From assembly GCF_002412165.1 (NCBI RefSeq), contig NZ_NXIA01000002.1:124001-188000 (forward strand): a DNA stretch of 64,000 nt. The letters run 5' to 3'. The notes beneath the pieces were generated by a model. It had not been told where the DNA came from, did not search any database, and was given only the letters and a program-made list of their open reading frames with translations. Below, piece after piece: positions 25,010 through 34,459 of this stretch. Source of the stretch: Curtobacterium sp. 'Ferrero' (GTDB lineage: Bacteria > Actinomycetota > Actinomycetes > Actinomycetales > Microbacteriaceae). Both the position numbers and the translations under genes were made by a program. Within the stretch, counting starts at the first letter, position 1. Each line of letters begins with the position of its first letter.

Positions 25010-25939
25010 ATGCCTGCCCCCGTCTCCGACCTGTTCGACCCCGACGTCTGGACCGAAGCCCCCGTCGCGGAGCACTTCACCGACATCACGTACCACAAGC
25101 ACGTGTCGCAGGGGATCGTCCGGGTCGCCTTCGACCGTCCCGAGGTGCGCAACGCGTTCCGCCCCCGGACCGTCGACGAGCTGTACCGCGCGCTCGACGA
25201 CGCCCGGCAGGACCCGCGGGTCGGCGTCGTGCTGCTCACCGGCAACGGCCCGAGCCCGAAGGACGGCGGATGGGCGTTCTGCTCCGGCGGTGACCAGCGC
25301 ATCCGGGGCCGCAGCGGCTACCAGTACGTCGGCGACGAGGGCGCCCCGCCGGAGGGCGTCGACCCTGCGGCGGCGCAGGCGTCGATGGGGCGACTGCACA
25401 TCCTCGAGGTCCAGCGCCTCATCCGCATGATGCCGAAGGTCGTGATCGCGGTCGTCCCCGGCTGGGCGGCCGGTGGCGGGCACTCGCTGCACGCGATCTG
25501 CGACCTGACGATCGCGAGCGCCGAGCACGGCAGGTTCAAGCAGACCGACGCCGACGTCGGTTCGTTCGACGGCGGCTACGGCAGTGCCTACTACGCCCGG
25601 CAGATCGGGCAGAAGTTCGCACGCGAGGTCTTCTTCCTGGCGCAGGAGTACTCGGCGCAGCGCGCGTACGAGATGGGGGCCGTGAACGCCGTCGTCCCGC
25701 ACGAGGACCTCGAGCGTGAGGCGATCCGCTGGGGCGAGATCGTCCTCGGCAAGTCCCCGACGGCGATCCGGATGCTCAAGTACGCCTTCAACGCGGTCGA
25801 CGACGGCATGGTCGGCCAGCAGGTGTTCGCGGGCGAGGCGACCCGCCTCGCGTACGGCACCGACGAGGCCGTCGAGGGCCGCGACTCGTTCCTGCAGAAG
25901 CGCGAGCCCGACTGGACCGCGTTCCCCTGGCACTACTGA
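25010..25939 (+). CDS. menB: 1,4-Dihydroxy-2-naphthoyl-CoA synthase
   Basis: Closes the naphthoquinone ring of menaquinone. 309 residues, crotonase fold. Visible are WAFCSGGDQRIRG (oxyanion hole), GWAAGGGHSLHAICDLTIAS and SFDGGYGSAYYAR, all MenB-specific, and the C-terminal DSFLQKREPDW. ATG at 25010. Its stop shares one base with the menE start. Confidence 0.97.
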   Translation: MPAPVSDLFDPDVWTEAPVAEHFTDITYHKHVSQGIVRVAFDRPEVRNAFRPRTVDELYRALDDARQDPRVGVVLLTGNGPSPKDGGWAFCSGGDQRIRGRSGYQYVGDEGAPPEGVDPAAAQASMGRLHILEVQRLIRMMPKVVIAVVPGWAAGGGHSLHAICDLTIASAEHGRFKQTDADVGSFDGGYGSAYYARQIGQKFAREVFFLAQEYSAQRAYEMGAVNAVVPHEDLEREAIRWGEIVLGKSPTAIRMLKYAFNAVDDGMVGQQVFAGEATRLAYGTDEAVEGRDSFLQKREPDWTAFPWHY

Positions 25940-27075
25940 TGCCCCGTCCGCTCGTCCCCGTCGGCACGTCCGACCCGTCGGCGGTGCTGCGCGGCCTGGA
26001 GGCAGCGCTCACCGGCGGCCCGGCACTGCTCCCCGTCGCCGAGGGTGCCCCCGCGCTGCCGACACCGCCTCCGGCCCACGTCGAACAGCGGGTCGCCCTG
26101 GTGGTCGAGACGAGCGGCTCCACGGGGACCGGCAAGCGCGTCGCGCTGTCGTCCGAGGCGCTCCTGGCCGGTGCCGCAGCCGCCGACGCGGCGCTCGGCG
26201 GACCCGGGCACTGGGTGCTCGCGCTCCCGACCCACTACATCGCCGGGCTCAACGTCCTGACGCGGTCCGTCACGGCGGGCACGACCCCCGTGGTGGTCCC
26301 GCCCGGGCACTTCGACGCCCGCGCGTTCGCCGAGGCTGCGGACCGGCTCGAGGTCGACCCGGCGGCGCCGCACCGCTACACCTCGCTCGTGCCCGTGCAG
26401 CTCGCACGGATCCTCGACGACGAGCGCGCCACCGCGGCGCTCGCGACGTTCGACGCCGTGCTCGTCGGCGGCCAGGCCACCCCGGCCCCACTCCGTGAAC
26501 GCGCGACCGCGGCCGGCGTGCGCGTGGTGACGACGTACGGGGCGAGCGAGACCGCGGGCGGCTGCGTCTACGACGGCGTCCCGCTCGGGCCGGTGCAGGC
26601 GACGGTGCACGACGGGGAGCTCCTGCTCGCCGGTCCGGTGCTCGCCGAGGGCTACCTCGACGACCCGGGGCGGACGGCCACGGCCTTCACCGAGCACGAC
26701 GGGCGGCGGTGGTACCGGACGGGTGACGCCGGCGAGGTCCACGACGGGCGGGTGCGGGTGCTCGGACGGCTCGACGACGTCGTGATCTCCGGGGGAGAGA
26801 AGGTCCCGCTCGGCCTCGTCGAACGCATCGTCCGCGGCCTCCCCGGTCAGGACGCCGCGGTCGTCACCCGACGGGCGTCGGGGGAGTGGGGCGAGGTGCC
26901 GGTCGTCGTGACCGATCGGCCGGTCGACCTCGACACCGTCCGCTCGGCGGTCGGTGAGGCCCTCGGCCGGGCGGCCCGCCCGGCCGACGTGGTCGTGCTC
27001 GACCGCCTGCCGATGCTCGCGTCCGGCAAGCCGGACCGCCGGGCGATCCGCGCGATCGCGGACCCGGCCACCTGA
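25939..27075 (+). CDS. menE: o-Succinylbenzoate-CoA ligase
   Basis: Activates o-succinylbenzoate to its CoA ester. 378 residues, short like mycobacterial MenE. The ATP/AMP motifs are VETSGSTGTGKRVALS, TTYGASETAGG, WYRTGDAGEV and LDDVVISGGEKVPL, with the C-terminal catalytic Lys region LPMLASGKPDRR. Start and menB stop overlap (TGATG), so translation is coupled. Confidence 0.95.
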   Translation: MPRPLVPVGTSDPSAVLRGLEAALTGGPALLPVAEGAPALPTPPPAHVEQRVALVVETSGSTGTGKRVALSSEALLAGAAAADAALGGPGHWVLALPTHYIAGLNVLTRSVTAGTTPVVVPPGHFDARAFAEAADRLEVDPAAPHRYTSLVPVQLARILDDERATAALATFDAVLVGGQATPAPLRERATAAGVRVVTTYGASETAGGCVYDGVPLGPVQATVHDGELLLAGPVLAEGYLDDPGRTATAFTEHDGRRWYRTGDAGEVHDGRVRVLGRLDDVVISGGEKVPLGLVERIVRGLPGQDAAVVTRRASGEWGEVPVVVTDRPVDLDTVRSAVGEALGRAARPADVVVLDRLPMLASGKPDRRAIRAIADPAT

Positions 27076-27104
27076 CGGAGGCGGGCCGCTCCGACCCGGC
27101 CGAT

Positions 27105-27124
27105 CCGTGCCTCCCGTCCGGCCG
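27105..27124. repeat. Half-site of the palindrome family
   Basis: CCGTGCCTCCCGTCCGGCCG in the gap between menE and menA; an imperfect partner (GACGGAGGCGGGCC) lies at 27074-27087. A degenerate terminator is possible. Confidence 0.5.
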
Positions 27125-27175
27125 TAGTCCGGCCGCGGGCCGGACCCATGGCGGACGCCGATACGATGGACGGCC

Positions 27176-28171
27176 GTGGCACGTACGAAGAAGCAGACGC
27201 ACGCGAAGGGCCGGAGCGGCAACCCGGCGAAGGCCGCCTCGAACCGGCCCGTCCGGCGCAGGGCGACCGCGCGGGACTGGATCGGCGGCGCGCGGTTGCG
27301 CACCCTGACGCTCGGCGTCGTGCCGGTCGTCCTCGGCACCGCCGTCGGGTACGTCGACAGCGGTCTGGCCGGAGACTTCGGCGACTACCTTGCGAAGGAC
27401 GGGCACCTGGCGATCGCGCTCCTCGCCCTCGCCGTCGCGCTGTTCCTGCAGATCGGCGTGAACTACAGCAACGACTACTCCGACGGCGTCCGGGGCACCG
27501 ACGAGTTCCGCGTCGGACCCGCCCGCCTGACCGGTGCCGGGATCGCGAAGCCGCGCACGGTGCTGACGGTCGCGCTGACGTTCTTCGGGCTCGCCGCCGC
27601 GGCCGGGCTCGTGATCGTCGTGCTCACCCAGCTCTGGTGGCTGCTCCTCGTCGGGGCGGCCGCGATCGTCGCAGCGTGGTTCTACACCGGTGGCAAGCGG
27701 CCGTACGGCTACAACGCGCTCGGTGAGGTCTTCGTCTTCGTGTTCTTCGGGCTGGTCGCCGTGCTCGGCACCCAGTTCGTGCTCATCCGTCAGGTCACGA
27801 TCAGCGGGTGGGCCGCCGCGGTCGCCGCCGGGTTCTTCGCCTGCGCCGTGCTCATGGTGAACAACATCCGCGACATCGACGAGGACCGCCTCGCCGGCAA
27901 GCGCACCCTCGCGGTGGTGCTCGGTCGACCGGTCGCACGGACGCTCTTCGGACTGTTCCTGATGCTGCCGTACGTCGTGCTGCTGTGGTTCGTGCTGCTC
28001 TACTTCCGCACCGGCCTGACCTACTTCTCGCTGCTCCTCGCGCTGCCGGCACTCGCCATCGGCGTCTCGTCCACGAAGCCGCGGGAGCTCATCACCGCGC
28101 TGCAGCTGTCGTCGTTCGCGTCGTTGGCGTTCGGGCTCGTGCTCGGGATCACGCTGGCGCTGCAGCCGTAG
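27176..28171 (+). CDS. menA: 1,4-Dihydroxy-2-naphthoate polyprenyltransferase
   Basis: Attaches the isoprenoid tail to the naphthoquinone head in the membrane. 331 residues, eight or nine helices, UbiA family. The two Asp-rich motifs are NYSNDYSDG and NNIRDIDEDR. The first 35 residues are basic and non-membranous (MARTKKQTHAK). GTG at 27176 is 8 nt after a TACGAT -10-like box. The tail donor probably comes from the polyprenyl diphosphate synthase at 33.3 kb. Confidence 0.96.
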   Translation: MARTKKQTHAKGRSGNPAKAASNRPVRRRATARDWIGGARLRTLTLGVVPVVLGTAVGYVDSGLAGDFGDYLAKDGHLAIALLALAVALFLQIGVNYSNDYSDGVRGTDEFRVGPARLTGAGIAKPRTVLTVALTFFGLAAAAGLVIVVLTQLWWLLLVGAAAIVAAWFYTGGKRPYGYNALGEVFVFVFFGLVAVLGTQFVLIRQVTISGWAAAVAAGFFACAVLMVNNIRDIDEDRLAGKRTLAVVLGRPVARTLFGLFLMLPYVVLLWFVLLYFRTGLTYFSLLLALPALAIGVSSTKPRELITALQLSSFASLAFGLVLGITLALQP

Positions 28172-28209
28172 GCGTCGCTGCGGTCGCCGCGGTGCTCGCT
28201 GTGTCCGGG

Positions 28210-28530
28210 TCAGTCCTCGTCGCGCCGGACCGTGTGCCGGTCGGCGTCGGACACGGGGTGCTCCCGCGGGGCAGCGGCGTCAGCGGCGTCGACGAAGTCG
28301 TCCTCGAAGTCCGAGTCGGCGTCGTGGTCCCGTTCCGGGCGGCGCTCGGCGAGGCTCGTGGCGACGCGGTAGCGCAGCTTCGCGAGCGCGAGGTAGCTCA
28401 CCAGCAGCCCGACGAGGGCGGCGACGATCGTGGCCCAGTACCAGGGCATCGGCGTCAACAGGAGCAGCAGCACCAGGGCAGCGGCGAAGATCCCGAGACG
28501 GGCGAGGGTGTAGAGGAGCCACGCTTTCAC
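28210..28530 (-). CDS. DUF4229 family membrane protein
   Basis: 106 residues. Two membrane helices near the N-terminus (LLYTLARLGIFAAALVLLLL and WATIVAALVGLLVSYLAL), then an acidic tail rich in Asp (DHDADSDFEDDFVDAADAA). GTG start at 28530. A small uncharacterised family that often neighbours men genes in actinobacteria; function unknown. Confidence 0.8.
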   Translation of the reverse strand: MKAWLLYTLARLGIFAAALVLLLLLTPMPWYWATIVAALVGLLVSYLALAKLRYRVATSLAERRPERDHDADSDFEDDFVDAADAAAPREHPVSDADRHTVRRDED

Positions 28531-28593
28531 GCGACAAGTGTACGGAGCGTCGGGTGGCAGGTCCCGCACAGGAGCGCTGCCTAGACTCCGTGC

Positions 28594-28941
28594 ATGGTCC
28601 GACTGTGGCTGATCGTCGTCGTCGCCGCCGTGGCGTTCACGGTGTGGATGGCGGTCGACTGTGCCACGATGCCGCGGCAGCGTGTCCGGTCCCTCAACCG
28701 TGGCGTCTGGGTCCTCCTCGTGATCGTGCTCCCGGTGCTCGGCGGCGTGCTCTGGCTGCTGCTCGGCCGCGCTCCGGCGGGTCCTGCCCCGACGCCCCGG
28801 TACCGTGGACCCGAAGACGACCCGGACTTCCTCGGCGGCCCCCCGGCCACCGGGCCCTCCCGCACGGACAAGGACCAGGACGACGCGACCCTCCGAGACC
28901 TCGAACAGCAGTTCCACGACCGCGACGACGACGAGCGGTAG
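28594..28941 (+). CDS. PLDc_N-domain membrane protein
   Basis: 115 residues, two helices (LWLIVVVAAVAFTVWMAV and VWVLLVIVLPVLGGVLWLLL), a layout called the PLDc_N domain because it precedes cardiolipin synthases, followed by a Pro/Asp-rich soluble tail. TAGACT (28582-28587) lies 6 nt before the ATG. Its 3' half overlaps the frame leading into menD. Confidence 0.82.
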   Translation: MVRLWLIVVVAAVAFTVWMAVDCATMPRQRVRSLNRGVWVLLVIVLPVLGGVLWLLLGRAPAGPAPTPRYRGPEDDPDFLGGPPATGPSRTDKDQDDATLRDLEQQFHDRDDDER

Positions 28942-30652
28942 TCCGGCCACCGACTTCGCCCTCGTGCTCCTGCAGGAGTTCGCCCGAGCCGGTGTGACCG
29001 ACGTCGTCGTGAGCCCGGGGTCCCGGTCGCAGGCGCTCGCGCTCGCCGCAGTGGCGCTCGAGCGTGCCGGCGGCACCACCGTCCACGTCCGGCTCGACGA
29101 GCGCACGGCCGGGTTCTTCGCCCTCGGCCTCGCCGTCGAGACGGGGCGGCCGGCCGTCGTCGTCACCACCTCCGGCACCGCGGTGGCGAACCTGCACCCC
29201 GCCGTGCTCGAGGCGCACCACTCCGGCGTCCCGATGATCGTGGTGAGCGCGGACCGGCCCGACGAACTGCGCGGGATCGGGAGCAACCAGACCACCGTGC
29301 AGCCGGGGATCTTCGGGCCCGCGGTGTCGTTCGTGCGCGACGTGCAGGCACCGAGCGCGCAGACCGACGTCGACGCCCTCCGTCCGAGCGCGCGGGAGCT
29401 CGCGCGCCAGGCGGTCGCGGCAGCGTCCGGTCACGCCGGCAGTCCCGGTCCGGTGCACCTCAACGTCGCGTTCCGCGAGCCGCTCTCCGCGGGCCTGTCC
29501 GACGAGGCCGTCGCACCGATCGACGACGCCGACCGCGACCTCGCGTTCGCCGACCGTCGCCGCAACACCGGGCTCCCCGTGGCCGAGCTCGCGCCCGACG
29601 ACGAACCCGCGACCGTCGTCATCGCTGGCCACGACGCCGGGGAGGACGCCGAGCGCGTCGCGTGGGAGCTCGGCGCACCGCTCCTCGCCGAGGTGTCGAG
29701 CGGTGCCCACTTCGGTCGGAACCTCGTCGTGGCGTACCGCGACCTCCTCCGCGACCCGCGGTTCGGCGGTGCGGTCCGCCGCGCCGTCGCGCTCGGCCAC
29801 CCCACCCTCAGCCGCGAGGTCCCCGCGCTCCTGCAGCGCGCCGACGTCGAGACGATCGTCGTCCGCGCACCGGGGGCCGACGCGTACGATCCGGCCCGTG
29901 CCTCCCGTCCGGACGCCGCGACCACCGTCGTCGGCGACGTGCGCGTCACCGGCCGGACCACCCCGGCCCACCGCGCCTGGGTCGGGCGGTGGGTGGCGGC
30001 CAGCCGCACCCTGCTCGGCGACGGCGACGCGGCCCCGGACCTCGGCGCCAAGCGGTCGTCGGACCGTGCCGAGCGCAACCGGTTCCTCCGCGACGAGGTC
30101 GCCCTCCGCCGCCGGCCCGTCGACCGCGGCATGCTCGTCGACGCCGTCTGGGGCGCCACCTGGCCGCACGACCGGCTCGTCCTCGGTGCATCGCAGCTCA
30201 TCCGGGTCGCCGACTCCCGCGTCGCGGGCAAGAAGCTCCGCGTGCACGCCAACCGCGGCCTCGCCGGCATCGACGGCACGGTGTCGACCGCGCTCGGGAT
30301 CGCGGCGGCCATCGCCGGTTCGCCCGGCACGACGCGGGTGCTCGTCGGTGACCTGACGTTCCTGCACGACCTCGGTGCGTTCGTGACCGGTACCAGGGAG
30401 CGGACGCACCGGGTGCAGGTGGTGGTCGGGAACGACGGCGGCGGGGCGATCTTCCGCGGCCTCGAGGTGGCGGCGACGACGCGGCCGGAGGACATGGAGC
30501 GGATGATGAGCACGCCGCAGCAGGTCGACGTGGAGCGGGTCGTCACCGGGCTCGGGTGGGAGTACCGGCGGGCCGCGACGTGGGGGGACCTGGAGAGCGT
30601 GCTGACGGACCCGGCGGAGCGGTTGGTGGTCGAGGTGCCGCTGGTCGACTGA
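28805..30652 (+). CDS. menD: SEPHCHC synthase (menaquinone biosynthesis MenD); start uncertain
   Basis: Thiamine-diphosphate enzyme joining 2-oxoglutarate and isochorismate. The family N-terminus runs TDFALVLLQEFARAGVTDVV then SPGSRSQALALA; DERTAGFFALGLA holds the catalytic Glu; GDLTFLHDLGAF and VVVGNDGGGAIF bind TPP and Mg. Start problem: no ATG/GTG/TTG lies just before the conserved first helix. The in-frame choices are GTG 28805 (given here; adds 50 odd residues inside the PLDc_N gene) or GTG 28964 (cuts into helix 1). The family's usual start would be near 28940. Identity is sure, the start is not. Confidence 0.9.
   Translation: MDPKTTRTSSAAPRPPGPPARTRTRTTRPSETSNSSSTTATTTSGSPATDFALVLLQEFARAGVTDVVVSPGSRSQALALAAVALERAGGTTVHVRLDERTAGFFALGLAVETGRPAVVVTTSGTAVANLHPAVLEAHHSGVPMIVVSADRPDELRGIGSNQTTVQPGIFGPAVSFVRDVQAPSAQTDVDALRPSARELARQAVAAASGHAGSPGPVHLNVAFREPLSAGLSDEAVAPIDDADRDLAFADRRRNTGLPVAELAPDDEPATVVIAGHDAGEDAERVAWELGAPLLAEVSSGAHFGRNLVVAYRDLLRDPRFGGAVRRAVALGHPTLSREVPALLQRADVETIVVRAPGADAYDPARASRPDAATTVVGDVRVTGRTTPAHRAWVGRWVAASRTLLGDGDAAPDLGAKRSSDRAERNRFLRDEVALRRRPVDRGMLVDAVWGATWPHDRLVLGASQLIRVADSRVAGKKLRVHANRGLAGIDGTVSTALGIAAAIAGSPGTTRVLVGDLTFLHDLGAFVTGTRERTHRVQVVVGNDGGGAIFRGLEVAATTRPEDMERMMSTPQQVDVERVVTGLGWEYRRAATWGDLESVLTDPAERLVVEVPLVD
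29895..29912. repeat. Half-site of the palindrome family inside menD
   Basis: CCCGTGCCTCCCGTCCGG lies in frame and encodes part of RASRPD. It shows that half copies can sit in coding DNA. Confidence 0.5.
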
Positions 30653-31161
30653 GGTCGGGCGCGGGGCGGGGGCCGTGTGTGTTCGTGCGTCGTGTGCTCG
30701 TTCGGTCTTGTGGTCGGCGGCGCGCGGGGGCGGTTCGGTCGAGCACGAGCGGATCGGTCCATCGCGCGTGGAATGGGAAGCCGGATCGCTCGTAGGTGGT
30801 CGGAAAAGGGGACTTCCTACGAGCGGAGCGGCTTCCTACGAACGGAACGGTCACCCAAGAGCGGAACGGCACCCTACGAGCGGGACGGCTCCCGACGAGT
30901 GGAGCTGCTTCGTAAGAGCGGAACGGTCGCCAGTGCGCGGTTCGGTCGAGCACGAGCGGATCGTCCCATCGCGCGTGGAATGGGAAGCCGGATCGCTCGT
31001 AGGTGGTCGGAACGGGGGATTTCCTACGAGCGGAACGGCCACCTACGAGCGGAACGGCCACCTACGAGCGGAACGGCCACCCACGAGCGGAACGGCAGCC
31101 TACGAGCGGAACGGCCACCTACGAGCGGAACGGCAGCCGACGAGCGGAACCGCCGCGGACG
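30653..31161. other. Long intergenic region between convergent menD and menF
   Basis: About 510 bp without a plausible gene. Apart from the first 78 bp it is entirely repeat DNA, described separately. Open frames here exist only because the 19-bp unit lacks stops in some frames. Confidence 0.8.
30731..31155. repeat. Compound repeat: two 73-bp modules, each followed by a 19-bp tandem array
   Basis: A 73-bp module occurs at 30731-30803 and 30938-31010 with one or two differences. After the first come about six degenerate 19-bp units; after the second about seven near-perfect units of CCTACGAGCGGAACGGCCA. Each module contains GCTCGTAGGTGG, the reverse complement of the unit junction CCACCTACGAGC, so module and array can pair. 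There are no spacers, so it is not CRISPR. Function unknown. Confidence 0.9.
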
Positions 31162-32421
31162 TCAGGCGAGCGCGTCCGTGATCGGGCGGAACTTCAGCCG
31201 TGTCTCGGCGACCTCCCGCTCGGGCACCGAACCGGCGACGATGCCCGCTCCCGCCCACGCCCGCACGGTCCCGTCGGGCGCGACGCGGGCACTCCGGAGC
31301 GCGAGCATCCACTCGCCGTCCCCGTTCGCCCCGAACCAGCCGACCGGCCCCGCGTAGCGCCCGCGGTCGACGCCCTCGAGCTCGGACACCAACGCCACGG
31401 CCACGTCGGTGGGCGTCCCCGCGACGGCGGCGGTGGGGTGCAGCGCGTTCGCCACGTCGAGCGACGTGACACCGGCCGGCAGCGTCGCCTGCACGTCGGT
31501 GGCCAGGTGCCACACGTTCGGGAGCTGCAGGCGGAACGGTTCGTCGTCGGCGTGGAGGTCGGTCGCGAGGGGGCTGAGCGCCTCGAGCAGACTCTCGACC
31601 GCGAACGCGTGCTCCTCGACGTCCTTCCGGCTCGCCGCGAGGGCCTCGGCGGCGGCTCGATCGGACACGGGGTCTGCTCCACGGGCAGCGCTGCCGGCGA
31701 GGACCCGCGCCGTCAACCGGGTCCCGTCGGTCCGGGCGAGCGTCTCCGGGGTCGCCCCGATGATGCCGTCCACGGCGAACGTGACGCACTGCGGGTAGGC
31801 CTCGGCCAGGTCGAGCAGCACCGCGCGCTGGTCGGCGCCCTCCGGCAGGGTCCCGACGAGGTCCCGCGCGAGCACCACCTTGCGCGCCCCGCCCGCCGAG
31901 ATCCGACGGACGGCCTCGGCGACGTTGCGTGCGTACGCGTCCTCGTCGATGCGTCCCGGGACGAGCGGGACCGAGACGTGCGGGCCGACGGCCGGCACCG
32001 GCACCGAGGTCCGCGTGAAGCCGAGCGGAGCGGGGTCCGGCGTCGTGTCGATCGCCGTGAGCCAGGCCTTCCCCCGGCGCCGTCCGATGACGACCCGCGG
32101 GACGATCAGGACGCTCGTGTCCTCGGAGTCGTCGGCGAACGCGAACGCCCCGAACGCGACGAGCCCGGTCCCGCGCAGCCGTACCGGGTCGTCCACCTCG
32201 GCGTCGGCCACGATCGCGCGCCACGCCGCCGCCGCGTCGGTCATCCGGTCTGCTCCGCCGAACTCGAGCCGGACCGCCTCACCGATGCCGACGATGCCGT
32301 CCCCGCCGCGGACGAAGGCCAGCGGTGCGTCGTGGAGCGTGTGTCGGAGGACGGCGCCCGGGTCGTCGAGGATCCGGGTCGAGACCGTCAACGGCGGGGC
32401 CGCTGTGGTGGTTCGGGGCAC
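31162..32421 (-). CDS. menF: Isochorismate synthase
   Basis: First committed step of menaquinone synthesis: chorismate to isochorismate. 419 residues, chorismate-binding fold. [44 protein letters not shown] and the final [17 protein letters not shown] are the conserved core. GTG start at 32421, 6 nt after a TACGAT -10-like box. Divergent from menG. EntC/DhbC (siderophore) homologues are similar, but the men context decides. Confidence 0.93.
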   Translation of the reverse strand: MPRTTTAAPPLTVSTRILDDPGAVLRHTLHDAPLAFVRGGDGIVGIGEAVRLEFGGADRMTDAAAAWRAIVADAEVDDPVRLRGTGLVAFGAFAFADDSEDTSVLIVPRVVIGRRRGKAWLTAIDTTPDPAPLGFTRTSVPVPAVGPHVSVPLVPGRIDEDAYARNVAEAVRRISAGGARKVVLARDLVGTLPEGADQRAVLLDLAEAYPQCVTFAVDGIIGATPETLARTDGTRLTARVLAGSAARGADPVSDRAAAEALAASRKDVEEHAFAVESLLEALSPLATDLHADDEPFRLQLPNVWHLATDVQATLPAGVTSLDVANALHPTAAVAGTPTDVAVALVSELEGVDRGRYAGPVGWFGANGDGEWMLALRSARVAPDGTVRAWAGAGIVAGSVPEREVAETRLKFRPITDALA

Positions 32422-32486
32422 GAGGTGATCGTACGCGCAGCGTGCCCCCCGGGAATGCTGGAGCGTCGACCTCTAGGATGGCTCGG

Positions 32487-33296
32487 GTGAGCAGAGCGGA
32501 CCTGAACAAGCGGCCGGACGAGGTGGCGGCCATGTTCGACGACGTCGCCGCGAAGTACGACCTCACGAACGACATCCTCTCCGCGGGCAACGCCCCGCTG
32601 TGGCGTGTCGCGACGGTCCGTGCGGTCGACCCGCGCCCGGGCGAGAAGGTGCTCGACATCGCTGCGGGCACCGGGACCAGCGCCGCCGCCTTCGCGAAGA
32701 AGGGGGCGGAGGTCACCGCCCTCGACCTCTCCGCGGGCATGATCGCCGTCGGTCGGGAGCGCCATCCCGAGATCACCTTCGTCGAGGGCGACGCTGAACA
32801 GCTGCCGTTCGACGACGACACCTTCGACGCCGTGACCATCTCGTTCGGTCTCCGGAACGTCAACGACCCCCACCAGGCCCTCGCGGAGATGCTGCGGGTC
32901 CTGAAGCCCGGTGGCCGCGTCGTCATCTGTGAGTTCTCCACGCCGCCGCTGGCGCTCCTCCGCCTCGGGTACGGCGCCTACCTCAAGCGCGTCCTGCCCG
33001 GGGTCGCGCGGCTGTCGTCGAGCAACCCGGCCGCGTACCGCTACCTGGCGGAGTCGATCGAGGCGTGGCCCGAGCAGCAGGTGCTCAGCCAATGGCTCCG
33101 CGGCGTCGGCTTCACCATGGTCGCCTACCGCAACCTGACTGCCGGTATCGTCGCACTGCACCGCGGGCGCAAGCCCGTCGCCGGGACGGTCCGCGCGTCG
33201 GCAGCACGACGCGCGAAGGCCCGCCGTGCCCACCAGGCCACCGGCGAGCAGCCCCGCGTGCAGCCCGGGGCCGAACCGGCCGACCACGACGGCTGA
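32487..33296 (+). CDS. menG: Demethylmenaquinone methyltransferase
   Basis: Last step of menaquinone synthesis: SAM-dependent methylation. 269 residues. Motif I is [33 protein letters not shown] and [15 protein letters not shown] are UbiE/MenG signatures. The GTG at 32487 follows TAGGAT by 7 nt; an ATG at 32478 lies within that box and is less likely. The C-terminal 40 residues are Ala/Arg-rich and non-conserved. Confidence 0.95.
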   Translation: MSRADLNKRPDEVAAMFDDVAAKYDLTNDILSAGNAPLWRVATVRAVDPRPGEKVLDIAAGTGTSAAAFAKKGAEVTALDLSAGMIAVGRERHPEITFVEGDAEQLPFDDDTFDAVTISFGLRNVNDPHQALAEMLRVLKPGGRVVICEFSTPPLALLRLGYGAYLKRVLPGVARLSSSNPAAYRYLAESIEAWPEQQVLSQWLRGVGFTMVAYRNLTAGIVALHRGRKPVAGTVRASAARRAKARRAHQATGEQPRVQPGAEPADHDG

Positions 33297-33326
33297 CCCC
33301 ACCCCTCCCCGAGTACGGAGCAGCAC

Positions 33327-34403
33327 TTGAATCCGAGCGTCCCGGTCGCACGTCGCGCACCGAGTCTCCGCGCCTCGCTGGGCATCGGCGAACGGCTGTT
33401 CGCGTCGCCGGCGGACAGGCGGTTCATCACGGCCGTGGACGACGGGCTCGAACTCGTCGAGCACGCGCTCGAGGACGCCATGCACTCCGCGGACACCCTC
33501 GCCGACACCACGAGCCGCTACCTGCTGTCCGCCGGGGGGAAGCGGATCCGGCCCACCCTGACGCTCCTCATCGCGCAGCTCGGCGAGGGCGTGACGGAGC
33601 AGGTCGTCAAGGCCGCAGTCAGCATCGAGACGACGCACCTCGCGTCGCTCTACCACGACGACGTCATGGACGAGGCTCCGGTCCGTCGCGGTGTGCCGAG
33701 CGCGCACGTGACCTACGGCAACAACGTGGCGATCCTGACCGGCGACCTGCTGTTCGCCCGCGCGAGCCTCATCACCGCCGACCTCGGTGTCGAGGGCATC
33801 CGGATGCAGGCGGAGACCTTCCAGCGGCTGTGCCTCGGGCAGCTGCACGAGACGACCGGTCCCCGCGAGGACGAGGACCCCGTCGCGCACTACATCCAGG
33901 TGCTCAGCGACAAGACCGGGTCGCTCATCGCGACGGCCGCACGCGCCGGGATCCTCTTCTCCGGAGCGGACCGTGCCTACCTCGACGCCGTCGGGGTGTT
34001 CGGCGAGAAGGTCGGCGTCGCGTTCCAGCTCGTCGACGACGTCATCGACCTCGCGCCGGCGACGGACAAGACCGGCAAGATCGCCGGCAACGACCTGCGC
34101 GCCGGGGTCGACACGCTGCCGCTGCTGCACCTCCGCCGTCTCGCCACCAGCGACGACGACGCGCGCTCGCTCCTCGCCCGCATCGAGCGTGACGTGAAGG
34201 ACGCCCCCGACGACGCGGTCGCGACCGACGAGTACCAGTCGGCGGTCGCCGCTCTGCGGGCGCACGAGGCCACCGCGGCCACCCGCGAGGTCGCCGTCCG
34301 GTGGGCGCAAGACGCCGTCGCCGCCCTCGGGCCGCTCCCGGACGGTACGGTGAAACGTGCGCTGACCCGGTTCGCCGAGTCGGTCGTCGACCGCAGCCGG
34401 TGA
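33327..34403 (+). CDS. Polyprenyl diphosphate synthase (heptaprenyl/long-chain type)
   Basis: Makes the isoprenoid tail of menaquinone. 358 residues. The first Asp-rich motif is LYHDDVMDEA followed by RRGVPSAH; the second is QLVDDVIDLA. GGKRIRP binds the substrate diphosphate. TTG start at 33327 with GGAG 8 nt upstream. It follows menG on the same strand by 30 bp, so it is co-transcribed. Chain length cannot be read reliably; menaquinones of Microbacteriaceae have long tails. Confidence 0.94.
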   Translation: MNPSVPVARRAPSLRASLGIGERLFASPADRRFITAVDDGLELVEHALEDAMHSADTLADTTSRYLLSAGGKRIRPTLTLLIAQLGEGVTEQVVKAAVSIETTHLASLYHDDVMDEAPVRRGVPSAHVTYGNNVAILTGDLLFARASLITADLGVEGIRMQAETFQRLCLGQLHETTGPREDEDPVAHYIQVLSDKTGSLIATAARAGILFSGADRAYLDAVGVFGEKVGVAFQLVDDVIDLAPATDKTGKIAGNDLRAGVDTLPLLHLRRLATSDDDARSLLARIERDVKDAPDDAVATDEYQSAVAALRAHEATAATREVAVRWAQDAVAALGPLPDGTVKRALTRFAESVVDRSR

Positions 34404-34459
34404 CCGACCACTGACGGCCGTCACGAGCCGACCGACCGGACCGACCGTCAGCCGACGGC

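Noticed and set aside
27176-27210. MenA N-terminus MARTKKQTHAKG resembles a histone H3 tail
   Set aside because: A short basic membrane-protein N-terminus. The likeness is limited to a few residues and has no plausible function.
30731-31155. Possible CRISPR array
   Set aside because: Units are directly adjacent with no unique spacers, no leader and no cas genes in the window. The same holds for 60590-60860.
30675-31357. Open frames with repeated ERNGHLRAERPPTSGTA peptides
   Set aside because: They come only from the 19-bp DNA repeat read in frame. No ribosome site, and they run into menF antisense.
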